Of a stretch of DNA of 35,501 nucleotides, positions 7,684 through 16,127 are shown in pieces. The stretch comes from Janthinobacterium sp. GW458P. GTDB taxonomy: Bacteria > Pseudomonadota > Gammaproteobacteria > Burkholderiales > Burkholderiaceae_D. The DNA is taken from assembly GCF_002127585.1 (NCBI RefSeq), contig NZ_NEGZ01000020.1, forward strand, positions 1 to 35,501, given 5' to 3'. Position 1 is the stretch's first letter. Each line of letters starts with the position of its first letter. Position numbers and translations under genes: made by a program. A model generated the notes under the pieces. The model was not told where the DNA came from. It was given only the letters and a program-made list of their open reading frames with translations, and made no database searches.

Positions 7684-8883
7684 ATGAATAATACGAATGC
7701 CACTTCGGCTCAGAGCGCGGATCGGCTGCCATTTGTCGCGCTTCTGGCCTTGGCGATGACAGGTTTTCTGGCGTTGTTAACCGAAACCATTCCAGCCGGA
7801 ATGCTTACACAGCTAAGCGAAGGAATGGGGGTATCGCAAGCGCTTGCTGGACAGTTCGTTACGCTCTACGCCATTGGATCGCTAGTCGCAGCCATCCCGT
7901 TGACGGCAGCAACGCTGGCCTGGCGACGCCGACCATTGATGATTGCGGCGTTATTCGCCATGTTGCTCTTCAACATGGTTACAGCATTGACCTCCAACTA
8001 TGTCGTCGCCTTGTCAGCACGATTTTTGGCCGGCATGGCAGGCGGCCTGATTTGGGGCATGCTGGCCGGCTACGCGCGACGCCTGGTGCCAGATCATCTC
8101 AAGGGGCGTGCCTTGGCCGTGGCGGGAATTGGTGCGCCGTTAGCATTATCGCTGGGCGTGCCGCTGGGCACATTACTGGGCGCTACCCTAGGCTGGCGTA
8201 CTACCTTTGGAGTCATGTCGCTGCTGACGCTGGGAGTGATGGCCTGGATCTCTCTGCAGGTGCCAGACTATCCAGGACAAGCGGCAAAGAAGCAAACCCC
8301 TGTGTATCAGGTTTTTAACACTCCCGGCGTGCGGCCGGTCTTGGCGGTACTGGCGTTCTGGATACTCGCGCACAGCATTCTCTACACTTACTTGATGCCC
8401 TTCCTTGAGCCAGCGGGTTTGTCCAATCGGGTCGATGTGGTGCTCCTGCTCTTTGGTGTGGCATCGCTGGCTGGTATCTGGATCAGTGCCATGTTAATAG
8501 ACCGTATGCTACGGTCTTTGGTACTGCTCAGCCTGGCGGGTTTTGCGCTTGCATCGCTTGCCCTTGGCCTAGCCGGCACTCAGCCGTGGGTCATCTATAT
8601 CGCTGTAATCGCATGGGGCCTAACCTTTGGCGGCTCCGCTGCCTTGTTACAAACTGCATCGGCCGAGGCCGCCGGGTCAGGCGCAGATGTGGCGCAATCG
8701 ATTCTGGTTACCGTATGGAATATTGCCATCGCAGCCGGTGGCCTTATCGGCGGAATTTTGCTGGAAACATCAGGTGTCGGTATTTTTCCCTGGGTATTGT
8801 TCATACTATTACTCATGGCTTTCTTGATAACCTGGGCTTGCCGTACGCATGGATTCCCTGGGAGGGCTGGCCGAATATCGTAG
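7684..8883 (+). CDS. MFS (DHA1-type, AraJ/YdhP-like) exporter
   Basis: This 399-residue protein has about 12 predicted membrane helices. The conserved loop of sugar/drug exporters appears early (FLALLTETIPAGMLTQLSEG, then VSQALAGQFVTLYAIGSL), with LAWRRRPLMIAAL as the loop 2-3 motif and RFLAGMAGGLIWGMLAGYARR as the helix 4-5 region. It resembles the AraJ/YdhP/PbuE-type proton-driven exporters of sugars, purines or drugs. I chose the ATG at 7684 because AGGAAAG sits about 8 nt upstream; an in-frame earlier start at 7627 would add 19 residues. It is divergent from a LysR regulator with a dyad between them, which predicts ligand-induced export. Confidence 0.88.
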   Translation: MNNTNATSAQSADRLPFVALLALAMTGFLALLTETIPAGMLTQLSEGMGVSQALAGQFVTLYAIGSLVAAIPLTAATLAWRRRPLMIAALFAMLLFNMVTALTSNYVVALSARFLAGMAGGLIWGMLAGYARRLVPDHLKGRALAVAGIGAPLALSLGVPLGTLLGATLGWRTTFGVMSLLTLGVMAWISLQVPDYPGQAAKKQTPVYQVFNTPGVRPVLAVLAFWILAHSILYTYLMPFLEPAGLSNRVDVVLLLFGVASLAGIWISAMLIDRMLRSLVLLSLAGFALASLALGLAGTQPWVIYIAVIAWGLTFGGSAALLQTASAEAAGSGADVAQSILVTVWNIAIAAGGLIGGILLETSGVGIFPWVLFILLLMAFLITWACRTHGFPGRAGRIS

Positions 8884-8944
8884 TTCCAAAAAATCAGGAC
8901 TCTTGCCCGACCATATGTGTATACGGTTACAACCGATACTATGG

Positions 8945-9060
8945 ATGCCTGAAAGGTTAGAAGAATCAGTATGGAGGAATGCAGTCCGAAGGCGGCGGGC
9001 GTTCAAGAGTTTGCAGGGCGAGAATGCACGGTTAAAGAAGTCAATGCGACAGAACCTCAT
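8945..9060 (+). pseudogene. Remnant of an IS3-family orfA transposase
   Basis: Two frames together spell the end of an IS3-type OrfA. KNQYGGMQ (about 8959-8982) matches the usual W-K-x-K/Q-Y-G-G-M box. Then, after a frame change, FKSLQGENARLKKSM (about 9001-9047) matches the leucine-zipper region normally written RLKELEDENARLKK. The helix-turn-helix part and the whole of orfB are missing, and at least one frameshift is present. It is inactive. A second, longer IS3 remnant in the same orientation is at about 28.2 kb. Confidence 0.6.
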
Positions 9061-9093
9061 TTCGCCAATGCAGACCAGCACTGAACTAGATAA

Positions 9094-9885
9094 TTAACGT
9101 TTCTTTACCGTTCGATTGACAAGGAAATCGTACGCTACCTCCATGAATAGAATAGGAGAATCTTTGTGCACCTCGTGCCCTGCATAAGGGATGTTCAAGA
9201 AGACAGAACCTTTTATTTGATCTCGCAGTTCAGCAACGCTCTTTAACGAACAAAGATGATCTTCGTCGCCACGCACCAGCAACGTTTGTGCCGTGATCTG
9301 TTTGATCCGGTTGCCAGGGTAAGCACTGTGTTTGATATTTGTCCAGAGCGATACAACCGATTTGATCAACACATCGAAGTCTGGCTCTGGATTGTTCTCT
9401 TCGTAGTAGGAAACTGCGTTGGGGAACTTTGTCTTCCAGAAACCAGCTGTCACGCCACTTAACATGGGAAGGGCAGGGTCATCCGCCTCCATTTGACTTT
9501 GAGCCGCCACCGCCACAAGCCCCCTAATCCTCGACGGGGTTTCAGCTGCCATGCGCAAGGCAGTGATGCCACCGTCACTAAAGCCCAGTATAGAAAAATA
9601 ATCGAGTTTCAAATGCGCGACGATGGCTTCAACATCTGCTTGATATTGTTGATAGGTCAAGCGAGATTTTCCGAGCGTCGACTTGCCATGACCACGAAAA
9701 TCAATGCCAATCAATCTAAATTCACTTGCAAGTTGTCCTACAATCCCATTGAAGTCTGTGAGGTTGCCTAAGCCGCCATGCAGTAACAGTAATGGACTCC
9801 CGATCGGATTGCCTATGATTTCGAAGTATATTTCGGCGTCATCAACTGGTAAGTACTGACCTGATGAATGAGTAAAAAAAGCCAT
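9094..9885 (-). CDS. Alpha/beta-hydrolase fold esterase/hydrolase
   Basis: The 263-residue protein is a typical cytoplasmic alpha/beta hydrolase. The oxyanion-hole motif is HGG (residues 36-38, LLLLHGGLGN) and the strand-4 motif is IDFRGHGKS. The nucleophile elbow is GFSDGG with S103, the acid is in RGDEDH (D207 or D209), and the catalytic histidine is H237 in YAGHEVH. Family members include carboxylesterases, lactonases and haloperoxidase-like enzymes; substrate cannot be assigned. AAGGA lies about 10 nt before the ATG. It stands alone, between an IS3 scrap and an MFS gene, and no regulator adjoins it. Confidence 0.88.
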   Translation of the reverse strand: MAFFTHSSGQYLPVDDAEIYFEIIGNPIGSPLLLLHGGLGNLTDFNGIVGQLASEFRLIGIDFRGHGKSTLGKSRLTYQQYQADVEAIVAHLKLDYFSILGFSDGGITALRMAAETPSRIRGLVAVAAQSQMEADDPALPMLSGVTAGFWKTKFPNAVSYYEENNPEPDFDVLIKSVVSLWTNIKHSAYPGNRIKQITAQTLLVRGDEDHLCSLKSVAELRDQIKGSVFLNIPYAGHEVHKDSPILFMEVAYDFLVNRTVKKR

Positions 9886-9943
9886 GGTGAATTTATCCTT
9901 GCAAAATTTTAGTTTTTGATTCGCGGATCATACAAGGGTTGAC

Positions 9944-9960
9944 TGTCAGTTTTTGTCAGT
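9944..9960. promoter_or_regulatory. Direct repeat upstream of the hydrolase gene
   Basis: TGTCAGT occurs at 9944-9950 and again at 9954-9960, 10 bp apart (one helical turn), about 60 bp upstream of the hydrolase start. This could be a tandem activator site. The controlling protein is unknown. The rest of 9886-10083 shows nothing else. Confidence 0.25.
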
Positions 9961-10083
9961 ATCTGAGCCGTTTGCACTGAATCGCCATCAGTTTAGGTAT
10001 TTCTGATTCATCACTTTTGCCCACTGTGGATTGGGGCCGGTGGCTTCAGCCGCCGATCCAGCAGGTTTGGCGCAATGGTGACT

Positions 10084-11343
10084 TCATCCCTGTCGACAGT
10101 GTCCGTCCTGCTGTTGGAAGGCCCGGCGACTCCATCGCGAGCCGAGAACAGCGAATCCAAGCGAGGCAACGCCGATTGCGGCTCCCACCCAAGCAACAGC
10201 TGGCAGTCCATGACCGAAGCTGATCGGCAGTCCGGCAAGCAGCGGTGCAAGCGTCAGACCGGCTTGAAAGGCTGACGTGTTTGTCGCCCCTGCAAGCATC
10301 GGCGCATCGGGAGCGATCGCATAGACCCGGCCCCAAATTGGCGGATTTAGCAGGAAGCCCGAAACGCCGAGCAGAAATACCAGTACAATGGTCGCCACCA
10401 TATGGGACGCCAGCAGCGCCATCGCAGCGGATATGACGATCAGGCCAGCGATGCCCACCACAAGCGTGGCGAACGGATAGCGATCAGCAGTACGTCCCCC
10501 AATCGTCAGCCCGATGAAGGCACCAACGCCAAACAGAGTCAGCACAGCGGGCAGCCACTGGTCGGGCAATCTACTCACCTCGAGCATCAAGGCCCCGAGA
10601 TAAGCGAACGTGCCCATGTAGGCGGCAGTGGTAGCCGCCGTCGTAGCATAGGCCACCCAAAGAACCGGGGACTTCATGGCGCGCAACTCAGTGTTGAGGT
10701 CAGGCGCCGCCGCATCGCCAGGTGCCTTGTTGGGCAAAGCGAGAAGGCCGGCGACCGCCGCCACAGCAGTAACCGCGATGACGGCCCAGAATCCGCCGCG
10801 CCAGCCGGTTGAATCGCTGATGAACGTTCCTGCGGGGCCGCCCAGAACCATCGCGGTGGTCAAGCCACTGACAACGATGGAAAGTGCCTTGGCGCGGCGA
10901 TCAGGAGGTGAAAGTTGCACGGCGCTTGCTGCCGCAACCGCCCAGAAGCACGCATACGCCAAGCCCATGACGAACCGGGCGGCAAGAATGGGCCAATAGC
11001 TTTGCGCAAGGAGGCTTAACACCGTTGCAGCGATGAAAGCCACCTGGCTGGCGAACAAGGTGTTGCGCTTAGACCAGTGCAGCGTCAAGATGGCGAACGG
11101 CGGCCCGCCTATCAGTGCACCCACTGCGAATGCGGAAATCAAGGTTCCCGCCGTTGGCAGCGTGATGTGCAGATCTGCCGCAATCATCGGGAGAATACCT
11201 CCCATCAAAAACTCGGCGCTGCCCATCGCAAACAAACTCAGGGCAAGAAGGTAGACGGCAGATGGAATGGCCGTGTTGCGCTCTTGGGGCCGCAACGGGG
11301 TTTCGCCGGCGCTGGGGGTGACGATGCTCACGTTTTCTTGCAT
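10084..11343 (-). CDS. MFS exporter resembling chloramphenicol/drug efflux proteins
   Basis: At 419 residues with about 12 membrane helices, this belongs to the DHA1 drug:proton antiporters. The opening helix SLFAMGSAEFLMGGILPMIA and the following AADLHITLPTAGTLISAFAV are close to the pattern of chloramphenicol-exporter-like proteins. ILTLHWSKRNTLFASQ is the helix 2-3 loop, and RFVMGLAYACFWAVAAASAV then GLTTAMVLGGPAGTFI is the helix 4-5 antiporter signature. GGAG lies about 7 nt before the ATG. It is divergent from a MerR regulator and is read from a MerR-type promoter about 195 nt upstream. A drug-export role is likely; the substrate is unproven. Confidence 0.88.
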   Translation of the reverse strand: MQENVSIVTPSAGETPLRPQERNTAIPSAVYLLALSLFAMGSAEFLMGGILPMIAADLHITLPTAGTLISAFAVGALIGGPPFAILTLHWSKRNTLFASQVAFIAATVLSLLAQSYWPILAARFVMGLAYACFWAVAAASAVQLSPPDRRAKALSIVVSGLTTAMVLGGPAGTFISDSTGWRGGFWAVIAVTAVAAVAGLLALPNKAPGDAAAPDLNTELRAMKSPVLWVAYATTAATTAAYMGTFAYLGALMLEVSRLPDQWLPAVLTLFGVGAFIGLTIGGRTADRYPFATLVVGIAGLIVISAAMALLASHMVATIVLVFLLGVSGFLLNPPIWGRVYAIAPDAPMLAGATNTSAFQAGLTLAPLLAGLPISFGHGLPAVAWVGAAIGVASLGFAVLGSRWSRRAFQQQDGHCRQG

Positions 11344-11537
11344 TGTAGTTCTCCGATGGATTGATTTGAGAATCGAGGTTTGCCATCAATCCGCCGTGGC
11401 GGATTGCCGGCATGTGGGCACAAAGCCATCCCCATGCGGCGTGTCCAGCAACGGTTCCGTTCATTCCCACACCCGCTTGAGCAGTGCGGTAGACAGATAC
11501 TCGTTCCTTTCCGTTGCCGAAAATGTCGTTTGCAGGC

Positions 11538-11568
11538 ATGATAAAAGTTGAAGTCAACTTCAAGTCAA
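11538..11568 (-). promoter_or_regulatory. MerR-type promoter with 19-bp spacer for the MFS gene, with enclosed dyad
   Basis: Reading the minus strand, TTGACT (11568-11563) and TATCAT (11543-11538) are separated by 19 bp rather than the usual 17. The spacer region holds a perfect dyad TTGAAGT-CA-ACTTCAA (11548-11563). An over-long spacer with a dyad in it is the hallmark of promoters twisted into shape by MerR activators. The divergent merR-like gene begins 11 bp beyond the -35 box. Confidence 0.75.
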
Positions 11569-11578
11569 GGGGGGCATC

Positions 11579-12046
11579 ATGGATATTTCAGAGGTCGCCA
11601 GGCGCACAGGCATATCGGCCTCTTCGCTGCGGTTTTATGAAAAAAAGGGTTTAATCTCAGCAACCAGCAGCGCGGGGGAGCGGCGACACTTTGCACCGGA
11701 CGTGGTCAATCAACTGGCATTGATTGCGCTCGGACAGGCAGGGCAACTCTCTCTGGAGGAAATCCGCACGATGCTTTCTCCCACTGGTGCCCCGCAGGTA
11801 GACAGGAATGTACTAGTGGCCAAAGCTGACGAAATCGACGCGACTATCAAGCGCCTACAAGCCATGAGCGAGGGTTTGCGCCATGCTGCACAATGCCCCG
11901 CTGCCAGCCACGCGCAATGCCCCAACTTCCAGCGTTTACTCAAGGTTGCTGCGGCGGCAAAGTTGAAGCAAAGCAGGTCGACAGCTATTAACGCATCTCC
12001 TGGTAGTCTTGTTGCCCGCCAAGCGATGAGATCAAAAGCAAAGTGA
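11579..12046 (+). CDS. MerR-family transcriptional regulator
   Basis: This 155-residue protein has the MerR winged helix at its N-terminus (MDISEVARRTGISASSLRFY, then EKKGLI, residues 1-26; wing region GERRHFAPDVVNQLALI). A dimerisation helix follows (DEIDATIKRLQAMSEGLRHA). A short effector part then contains three cysteines in the arrangement A-Q-C-P-A-A-S-H-A-Q-C-P-N-F, a tail seen in many MerR proteins that respond to drugs or redox stress. The last ~30 residues are basic. A GGGGGG tract lies just upstream of the ATG. It most likely activates the divergent MFS gene through the dyad between them. Whether the cysteines bind a metal or sense a drug is not visible. Confidence 0.9.
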   Translation: MDISEVARRTGISASSLRFYEKKGLISATSSAGERRHFAPDVVNQLALIALGQAGQLSLEEIRTMLSPTGAPQVDRNVLVAKADEIDATIKRLQAMSEGLRHAAQCPAASHAQCPNFQRLLKVAAAAKLKQSRSTAINASPGSLVARQAMRSKAK

Positions 12047-12149
12047 GGCGGTCCCAGGTAATTGTCCGATTTTTGACCCGGGCGAATGACCAGACTATAA
12101 AAACGGTTGATTCAGCTATGGACGTGTTCAAACACTCAATGACGAGGCA

Positions 12150-12345
12150 GAAAGCCTTCGCCCCCGAATTTACCGGCCTTTTGTATGGCGCGTTCGGCAA
12201 CATTATTGGTAAACGGTAGCGATAGACAGCGTACGCACAGGAGAACGGTATCGTTGTATTGGCGCATGCGGTGTAGCAGAGTGAAGGTGAAGGACTGTTC
12301 GTATCGGTCCCTTTGGCTAGCCTTGCTTACTTTCGACCCAAGCAC
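12150..12345 (-). pseudogene. Remnant of an IS66-family transposase C-terminal part
   Basis: A minus-strand frame reads SFTFTLLHRMRQYNDTVLLC and then SLPFTNNVAERAI. The second motif is the signature of the IS66 transposase catalytic end (usually PFTNNxAERxxR). After AERAI the frame drifts (QKAGKFGGEG) where the family has a conserved basic segment, indicating a small indel. No helper ORFs and no intact terminal repeats are seen. The rest of 12047-12529 holds no gene. It contains an unbroken run of 12 G at 12412-12423. Confidence 0.6.
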
Positions 12346-12529
12346 GTCCGGTCACTCAAGAAGCACCTGGATCGAGCTGTCCGCGTGCGCAAGAGAGAGC
12401 GTGGGAATGTCGGGGGGGGGGGGATGAGATTTTTGTCATCCTCATCACCATGGGCAGATACGCCAATGCTGACAATGGTTAGCATGAATTTACGCAGGTC
12501 GGACAGTCACATCAGGTCATTTGTGCAAA

Positions 12530-13450
12530 TTAATGATCATCAGTGAGTGCGGGCGGATCAGCAAGACATGCCGTAATTTGCTGGCGTAGCCAGTCGATAC
12601 CACCATCATGCCAACTGCTCGCCGACCAATGAAGGCGAATAGACAAAGTCGGGAGCATGAATGGAAGTTTGAGTATGCTGAGTGGCTTCTTGCGTTGGTC
12701 AATGATGAGCTTGGCGAATCGCTCAGGAACGACTGCAATGTAGGATTTGCCAACAAGTATTTCCGGCAGTATGAAAAAACTGGGAGTCGTAATGACTGGC
12801 ACCCTAGTCTGTGCCTGCAAACGGTCAAGGACAGCATGGTGAGCTGAACTTGGTATATCAGCGACTGCATATTGAAGAAACTCGCTGTTGGCATTGACTG
12901 GCGCCGACGTGTCGTGCAGGCCAACATATCTATCCTTGAATAACAAAATACTGGATTTACGCGATTTAAGCTGCGGAATCCAGCCAAACGCCATGTCGAT
13001 ACTTCCATCATGCAATCTGTCAGCAAGAGAACCTTCCCAGTGCGCAACGACACGGATATGGATGCGCGGAGCATAAAACGCCACCCGCTGCATCAGCCGG
13101 TTCAGCACAAGAAGTTGACCAACATCTGTCATATAGATAATGAAAGTACGCCGTGAAGTTGCGGGGTCAAACGTAGCAGGCAGGCTCAGCGCCGCCTCCA
13201 GCGCCTTCATAGCCTCCGCCACCGGGAGGTACCACTTCCGGGCCATTTCAGTCGCTTGCATCCCTTCCGCACTGCGTATGAAAAGAGGGTCACCAGTAGT
13301 TTTTCGCAACCGGGCGAGCACTGTCGATACAGCTGGCTGAGTCATGCCAAGAGTATCTGCGGCGCGTCCGATATGGCGTTCGCGAAATACGGCAATAAAT
13401 ACTTTCAGTAATCGTAAATCCAGCTGGTCGAACATTGCGTTTCTTTTCAT
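12530..13450 (-). CDS. LysR-family transcriptional regulator (NodD/DntR-like subgroup)
   Basis: From the ATG at 13450 the product is 306 residues. The helix-turn-helix is LDLRLLKVFIAVFRERHIGR, then AADTLGMTQPAVSTVLARLR and TTGDPLFIRSAEGM, the wording typical of the NodD/NahR/DntR subgroup that senses aromatic compounds. The effector domain includes RTFIIYMTDVGQL. Starts at 13489 (longer) and 13435 (MFDQLDLR) are also in frame; the family N-terminus favours 13450 or 13435. It lies 301 bp downstream of the MFS gene on the same strand and may regulate that gene or the whole minus-strand series upstream. The effector is unknown. Confidence 0.9.
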   Translation of the reverse strand: MKRNAMFDQLDLRLLKVFIAVFRERHIGRAADTLGMTQPAVSTVLARLRKTTGDPLFIRSAEGMQATEMARKWYLPVAEAMKALEAALSLPATFDPATSRRTFIIYMTDVGQLLVLNRLMQRVAFYAPRIHIRVVAHWEGSLADRLHDGSIDMAFGWIPQLKSRKSSILLFKDRYVGLHDTSAPVNANSEFLQYAVADIPSSAHHAVLDRLQAQTRVPVITTPSFFILPEILVGKSYIAVVPERFAKLIIDQRKKPLSILKLPFMLPTLSIRLHWSASSWHDGGIDWLRQQITACLADPPALTDDH

Positions 13451-13750
13451 ATTGTTTTCATCAACCCAGATCGCGCACGTGCATGTCATCGAAATTTTAA
13501 TACTTCCTGCATTGCCACGAGTCTACTAGACCTGGCACCATCCATACCGGCGCCGCATTATTGCCGATGCCGCCACCTCCCGTATCCTGCAAGATTCATT
13601 CTCCGGCTCATTCGCATTTCCGAATAATACGCATGCCTACGTAACCAGCTAGCCAGCTTGATTGAATCTGGATAACGGTGAAGGCACAAGTGCCAGCCAT
13701 TTTTTAGCATGCCATACCTCAAGGATGCATGGAAAGAGTTGAACGTGACA
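13451..13750. other. Intergenic stretch between MFS stop and LysR start
   Basis: No gene or recognisable repeat is visible in these 300 bases. The LysR promoter probably lies in the A+T-rich part near 13440-13510. A minus-strand frame across 13558-13911 is an out-of-frame shadow of the MFS gene. Confidence 0.4.
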
Positions 13751-14977
13751 TCAATTGGAATCCAACTGGCAGGGTGAAGGAGAATATGTGCCAACAACAG
13801 CATACGCCAGCGCTGCGGCCGCAAACAGTGCTCCAGCAATGCTGACGCCGGTCCAGGCAGCGATCGGAAAGATCCACGCGCCGATGAACGAGCCGCTAGC
13901 GGCCCCAGCAAAATTGCCTGCCATCATGGCTGCGGTCAGACGGCTTCTTTTCTCGGGAGCCAGGCGATATACCGCACTCATGTTGGCGACATGAACGCCC
14001 TGTATGCCCATATCAAGCAGCACGGCGCCGATAATCAGTGCGATTACATGTTGTTGGCCGAGCATGATTGGGAGCCATGAAAGCAGCAGCAACATCAAGC
14101 CCAAAATGGTCGCGCGATTGCCTAAACCACGATCGGCCAGGTGTCCAAATGGTCTGGCAGCCATGGCGCCAGCGGCGCCAGCCAAACCAAACAGACCAAT
14201 AGCAGTATTGGAGTAACCATGCGGCGGCCCCGCAAGCAGAAATGCCAATGGTGTCCAGAAAACACCAAACGATGCGAACAGGAACACACCTATCAAGGCA
14301 CGCGAACGCAATATAGATTCGTCTATGTAGAGATGAAACAATGACACAAGCAAGTCTTTGTAGCTGAGATCCGTTGCGCTCTTAGACTTTGGCAACACTA
14401 ACCTGAGCATGAGTGAAGCAGCCAGCATCATTATGGCGGCAAGCCAGTAAATAGCTCTCCAGTTATACAGGTCGGCGACGATGCCTGCCGCCACGCGGGC
14501 CAGCAATATTCCAAGAAGCAATCCTGCCATGAGTGTTCCGACCACGCGTCCCCGCTCATGCTTCGTCGCCAGGGTAGATGCAAATGGAATAAGAATCTGT
14601 GCAGCTACCGACATGCATCCTGCAAGGGCCGTACCAAAAAGCACAACGGCGATGCTACTGGCGGAGGCCGTGACCATCAAACCAATCGCTGCCATAACAC
14701 TCATGGCGACAATCATGTTGCGGCGTTCCAGCACATCTCCCAACGGCACAAACAGCACAAGCCCGGCCGCGTAGCTCAATTGCGCCACAGTGACTATGCT
14801 GCCAGCTGCGGCGGCCGACAGGGAGAATTGTTCGCCCATGCTATACAACAGAGGCTGCGCATAGTAATTGCTGGCGACCGTTAGTCCTATAGCGATTGAC
14901 ATGAGTAAGACCATGGATGTCGTCATTTTCTGCTTGACTAACGATGTTGCCGTTGGTTTTGATGACGTTGATTCCAT
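13751..14977 (-). CDS. MFS exporter (YgaY/SotB-like)
   Basis: This 408-residue protein has about 12 membrane helices. After a ~17-residue polar tail come SMVLLMSIAIGLTVASNYYA and QPLLYSMGEQFSLSAAAAGS, the opening of a common proteobacterial exporter subgroup whose early helix carries N-Y-Y-A-Q-P-L. FVPLGDVLERRNMIVAM is the helix 2-3 loop. AGGAAG lies just upstream of the ATG. It starts 32 nt after the Ada stop, so the order PEP-mutase-like, Ada, MFS on one strand looks like an operon. This subgroup is mostly uncharacterised; substrate unknown. The link to Ada hints at export of a toxic or alkylating compound, but that is inference only. Confidence 0.86.
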   Translation of the reverse strand: MESTSSKPTATSLVKQKMTTSMVLLMSIAIGLTVASNYYAQPLLYSMGEQFSLSAAAAGSIVTVAQLSYAAGLVLFVPLGDVLERRNMIVAMSVMAAIGLMVTASASSIAVVLFGTALAGCMSVAAQILIPFASTLATKHERGRVVGTLMAGLLLGILLARVAAGIVADLYNWRAIYWLAAIMMLAASLMLRLVLPKSKSATDLSYKDLLVSLFHLYIDESILRSRALIGVFLFASFGVFWTPLAFLLAGPPHGYSNTAIGLFGLAGAAGAMAARPFGHLADRGLGNRATILGLMLLLLSWLPIMLGQQHVIALIIGAVLLDMGIQGVHVANMSAVYRLAPEKRSRLTAAMMAGNFAGAASGSFIGAWIFPIAAWTGVSIAGALFAAAALAYAVVGTYSPSPCQLDSN

Positions 14978-15008
14978 GTCTGCTTCCTGTCAGTTTATTG
15001 GTTCGATG

Positions 15009-16127
15009 TTACGTACCTGTAACTGGGGAGGCAATGTGTACAAGCTGATTTGTGTTATCCCGATTCGGCATACCCCCGGCCCCCACATTGCGCCGCTCGT
15101 GCTCTATCAACCACTGCTTGCGCGCAAGACCGCCGCCGTAGCTGGCCGGCCCGCCATTTTCATCTATCATCCGGTGGCAGGGAATGACGATAGCCACACG
15201 ATTGGCAGCATTGGCACTGGTCATTGCTTGAACGAGCTGTGGCTGTCCGAGTTTCTCTGCCTGCTTGTCATAGCTAGCGGTGCTGCCATAGGGAATTGCT
15301 CGCAACGCTAGCCACACCGACCGCTGGAAGTTGCTGCCGGGCGTGTCGAGCGCTAGTGCGAACTGTTGGCGGGTACCCGCAAAGTATTCGCTGACCTCGA
15401 GCTCGGCCTGGCGGGTGTGCTGGTTTTCGCCGGTCAAGATGCGCGCCTGCAAGAGCCTTTGCAGATCCTTAAACTTGGTCTCCAGCATACGTCGGTCGAC
15501 GAATTCCAGTAGACAGATGCCGCGCGCGGTTGCGCAAGCGAACATTGGCCCCAAAGGCGTGGTAAAACGATGAATGAGAATGACATGGGCGGCTTCCGTC
15601 GGTGCTCCTCCGGTCAGCTTCTTGCAGGTGTAAGCAAAACCGCTGAGTGAGTCGTAGCCGCTATCGAACGCAGTATCAGTCGCGCGGCGACCGGCCCTCA
15701 ACTCTTCTAGAGCCGTATTGATTCTCAACGAGCGCTGAAAAGACTGAAAACTCATACCATGGTGTGCTTGAAACCATCGCCGGATGCGCTCTGGGCTAAG
15801 ACCACGCTGCCGGAGCTGGCAGTCGCTCAAGCGCTCTTTGGGGTGTTGGCGCACCCAGGCAATGGCCTCGGCGACATCGGGTGGCGCGGTGTGGGCGTTC
15901 TCCGTCGGTTTGCATACCTTACACGGCCTGTAACCGGCATCAAGGGCTTCCTTGAAGTTGGTGTAAAACACCACATTTTCGCGCTTGGGTTTGCGTGCGC
16001 GGCATGTGGCGATGCAGAACACGCCTGTTGTCTTCACTCCGACGTAGAAGATGCCGACATGATCAGCCGCCCGATCGAGCAGTGCACGGTAGTAGGCATC
16101 AATTTCTTGGACATCAGTGACCAGCAT
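15009..16127 (-). CDS. ada: Ada: DNA alkyl-transferase and AraC-type transcriptional activator
   Basis: The 372-residue protein has the full Ada layout. The N-terminal zinc domain carries C38, C42, C69 and C72 (VFCIATCRARK and PCKVC), the same spacing as in E. coli Ada, where C38 accepts methyl groups from phosphotriesters. An AraC-type helix-turn-helix follows (about residues 84-165: QRGLSPERIRRWFQAHHGMS, then ATDTAFDSGYDSLSGF). The C-terminal O6-alkylguanine transferase domain has its acceptor C317 in VIPCHRM. All key residues are present, so it should both repair alkylated DNA and activate its own regulon. The start at 16127 lies 14 nt inside the preceding gene, implying coupling; a longer start at 16172 would add 15 unlike residues. 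Confidence 0.95.
   Translation of the reverse strand: MLVTDVQEIDAYYRALLDRAADHVGIFYVGVKTTGVFCIATCRARKPKRENVVFYTNFKEALDAGYRPCKVCKPTENAHTAPPDVAEAIAWVRQHPKERLSDCQLRQRGLSPERIRRWFQAHHGMSFQSFQRSLRINTALEELRAGRRATDTAFDSGYDSLSGFAYTCKKLTGGAPTEAAHVILIHRFTTPLGPMFACATARGICLLEFVDRRMLETKFKDLQRLLQARILTGENQHTRQAELEVSEYFAGTRQQFALALDTPGSNFQRSVWLALRAIPYGSTASYDKQAEKLGQPQLVQAMTSANAANRVAIVIPCHRMIDENGGPASYGGGLARKQWLIEHERRNVGAGGMPNRDNTNQLVHIASPVTGT

Noticed and set aside
11069-11563. Minus-strand frame of 164 codons overlapping the MFS start
   Set aside because: Mostly an out-of-frame shadow of the MFS gene; the part in the leader lacks a ribosome-binding site.
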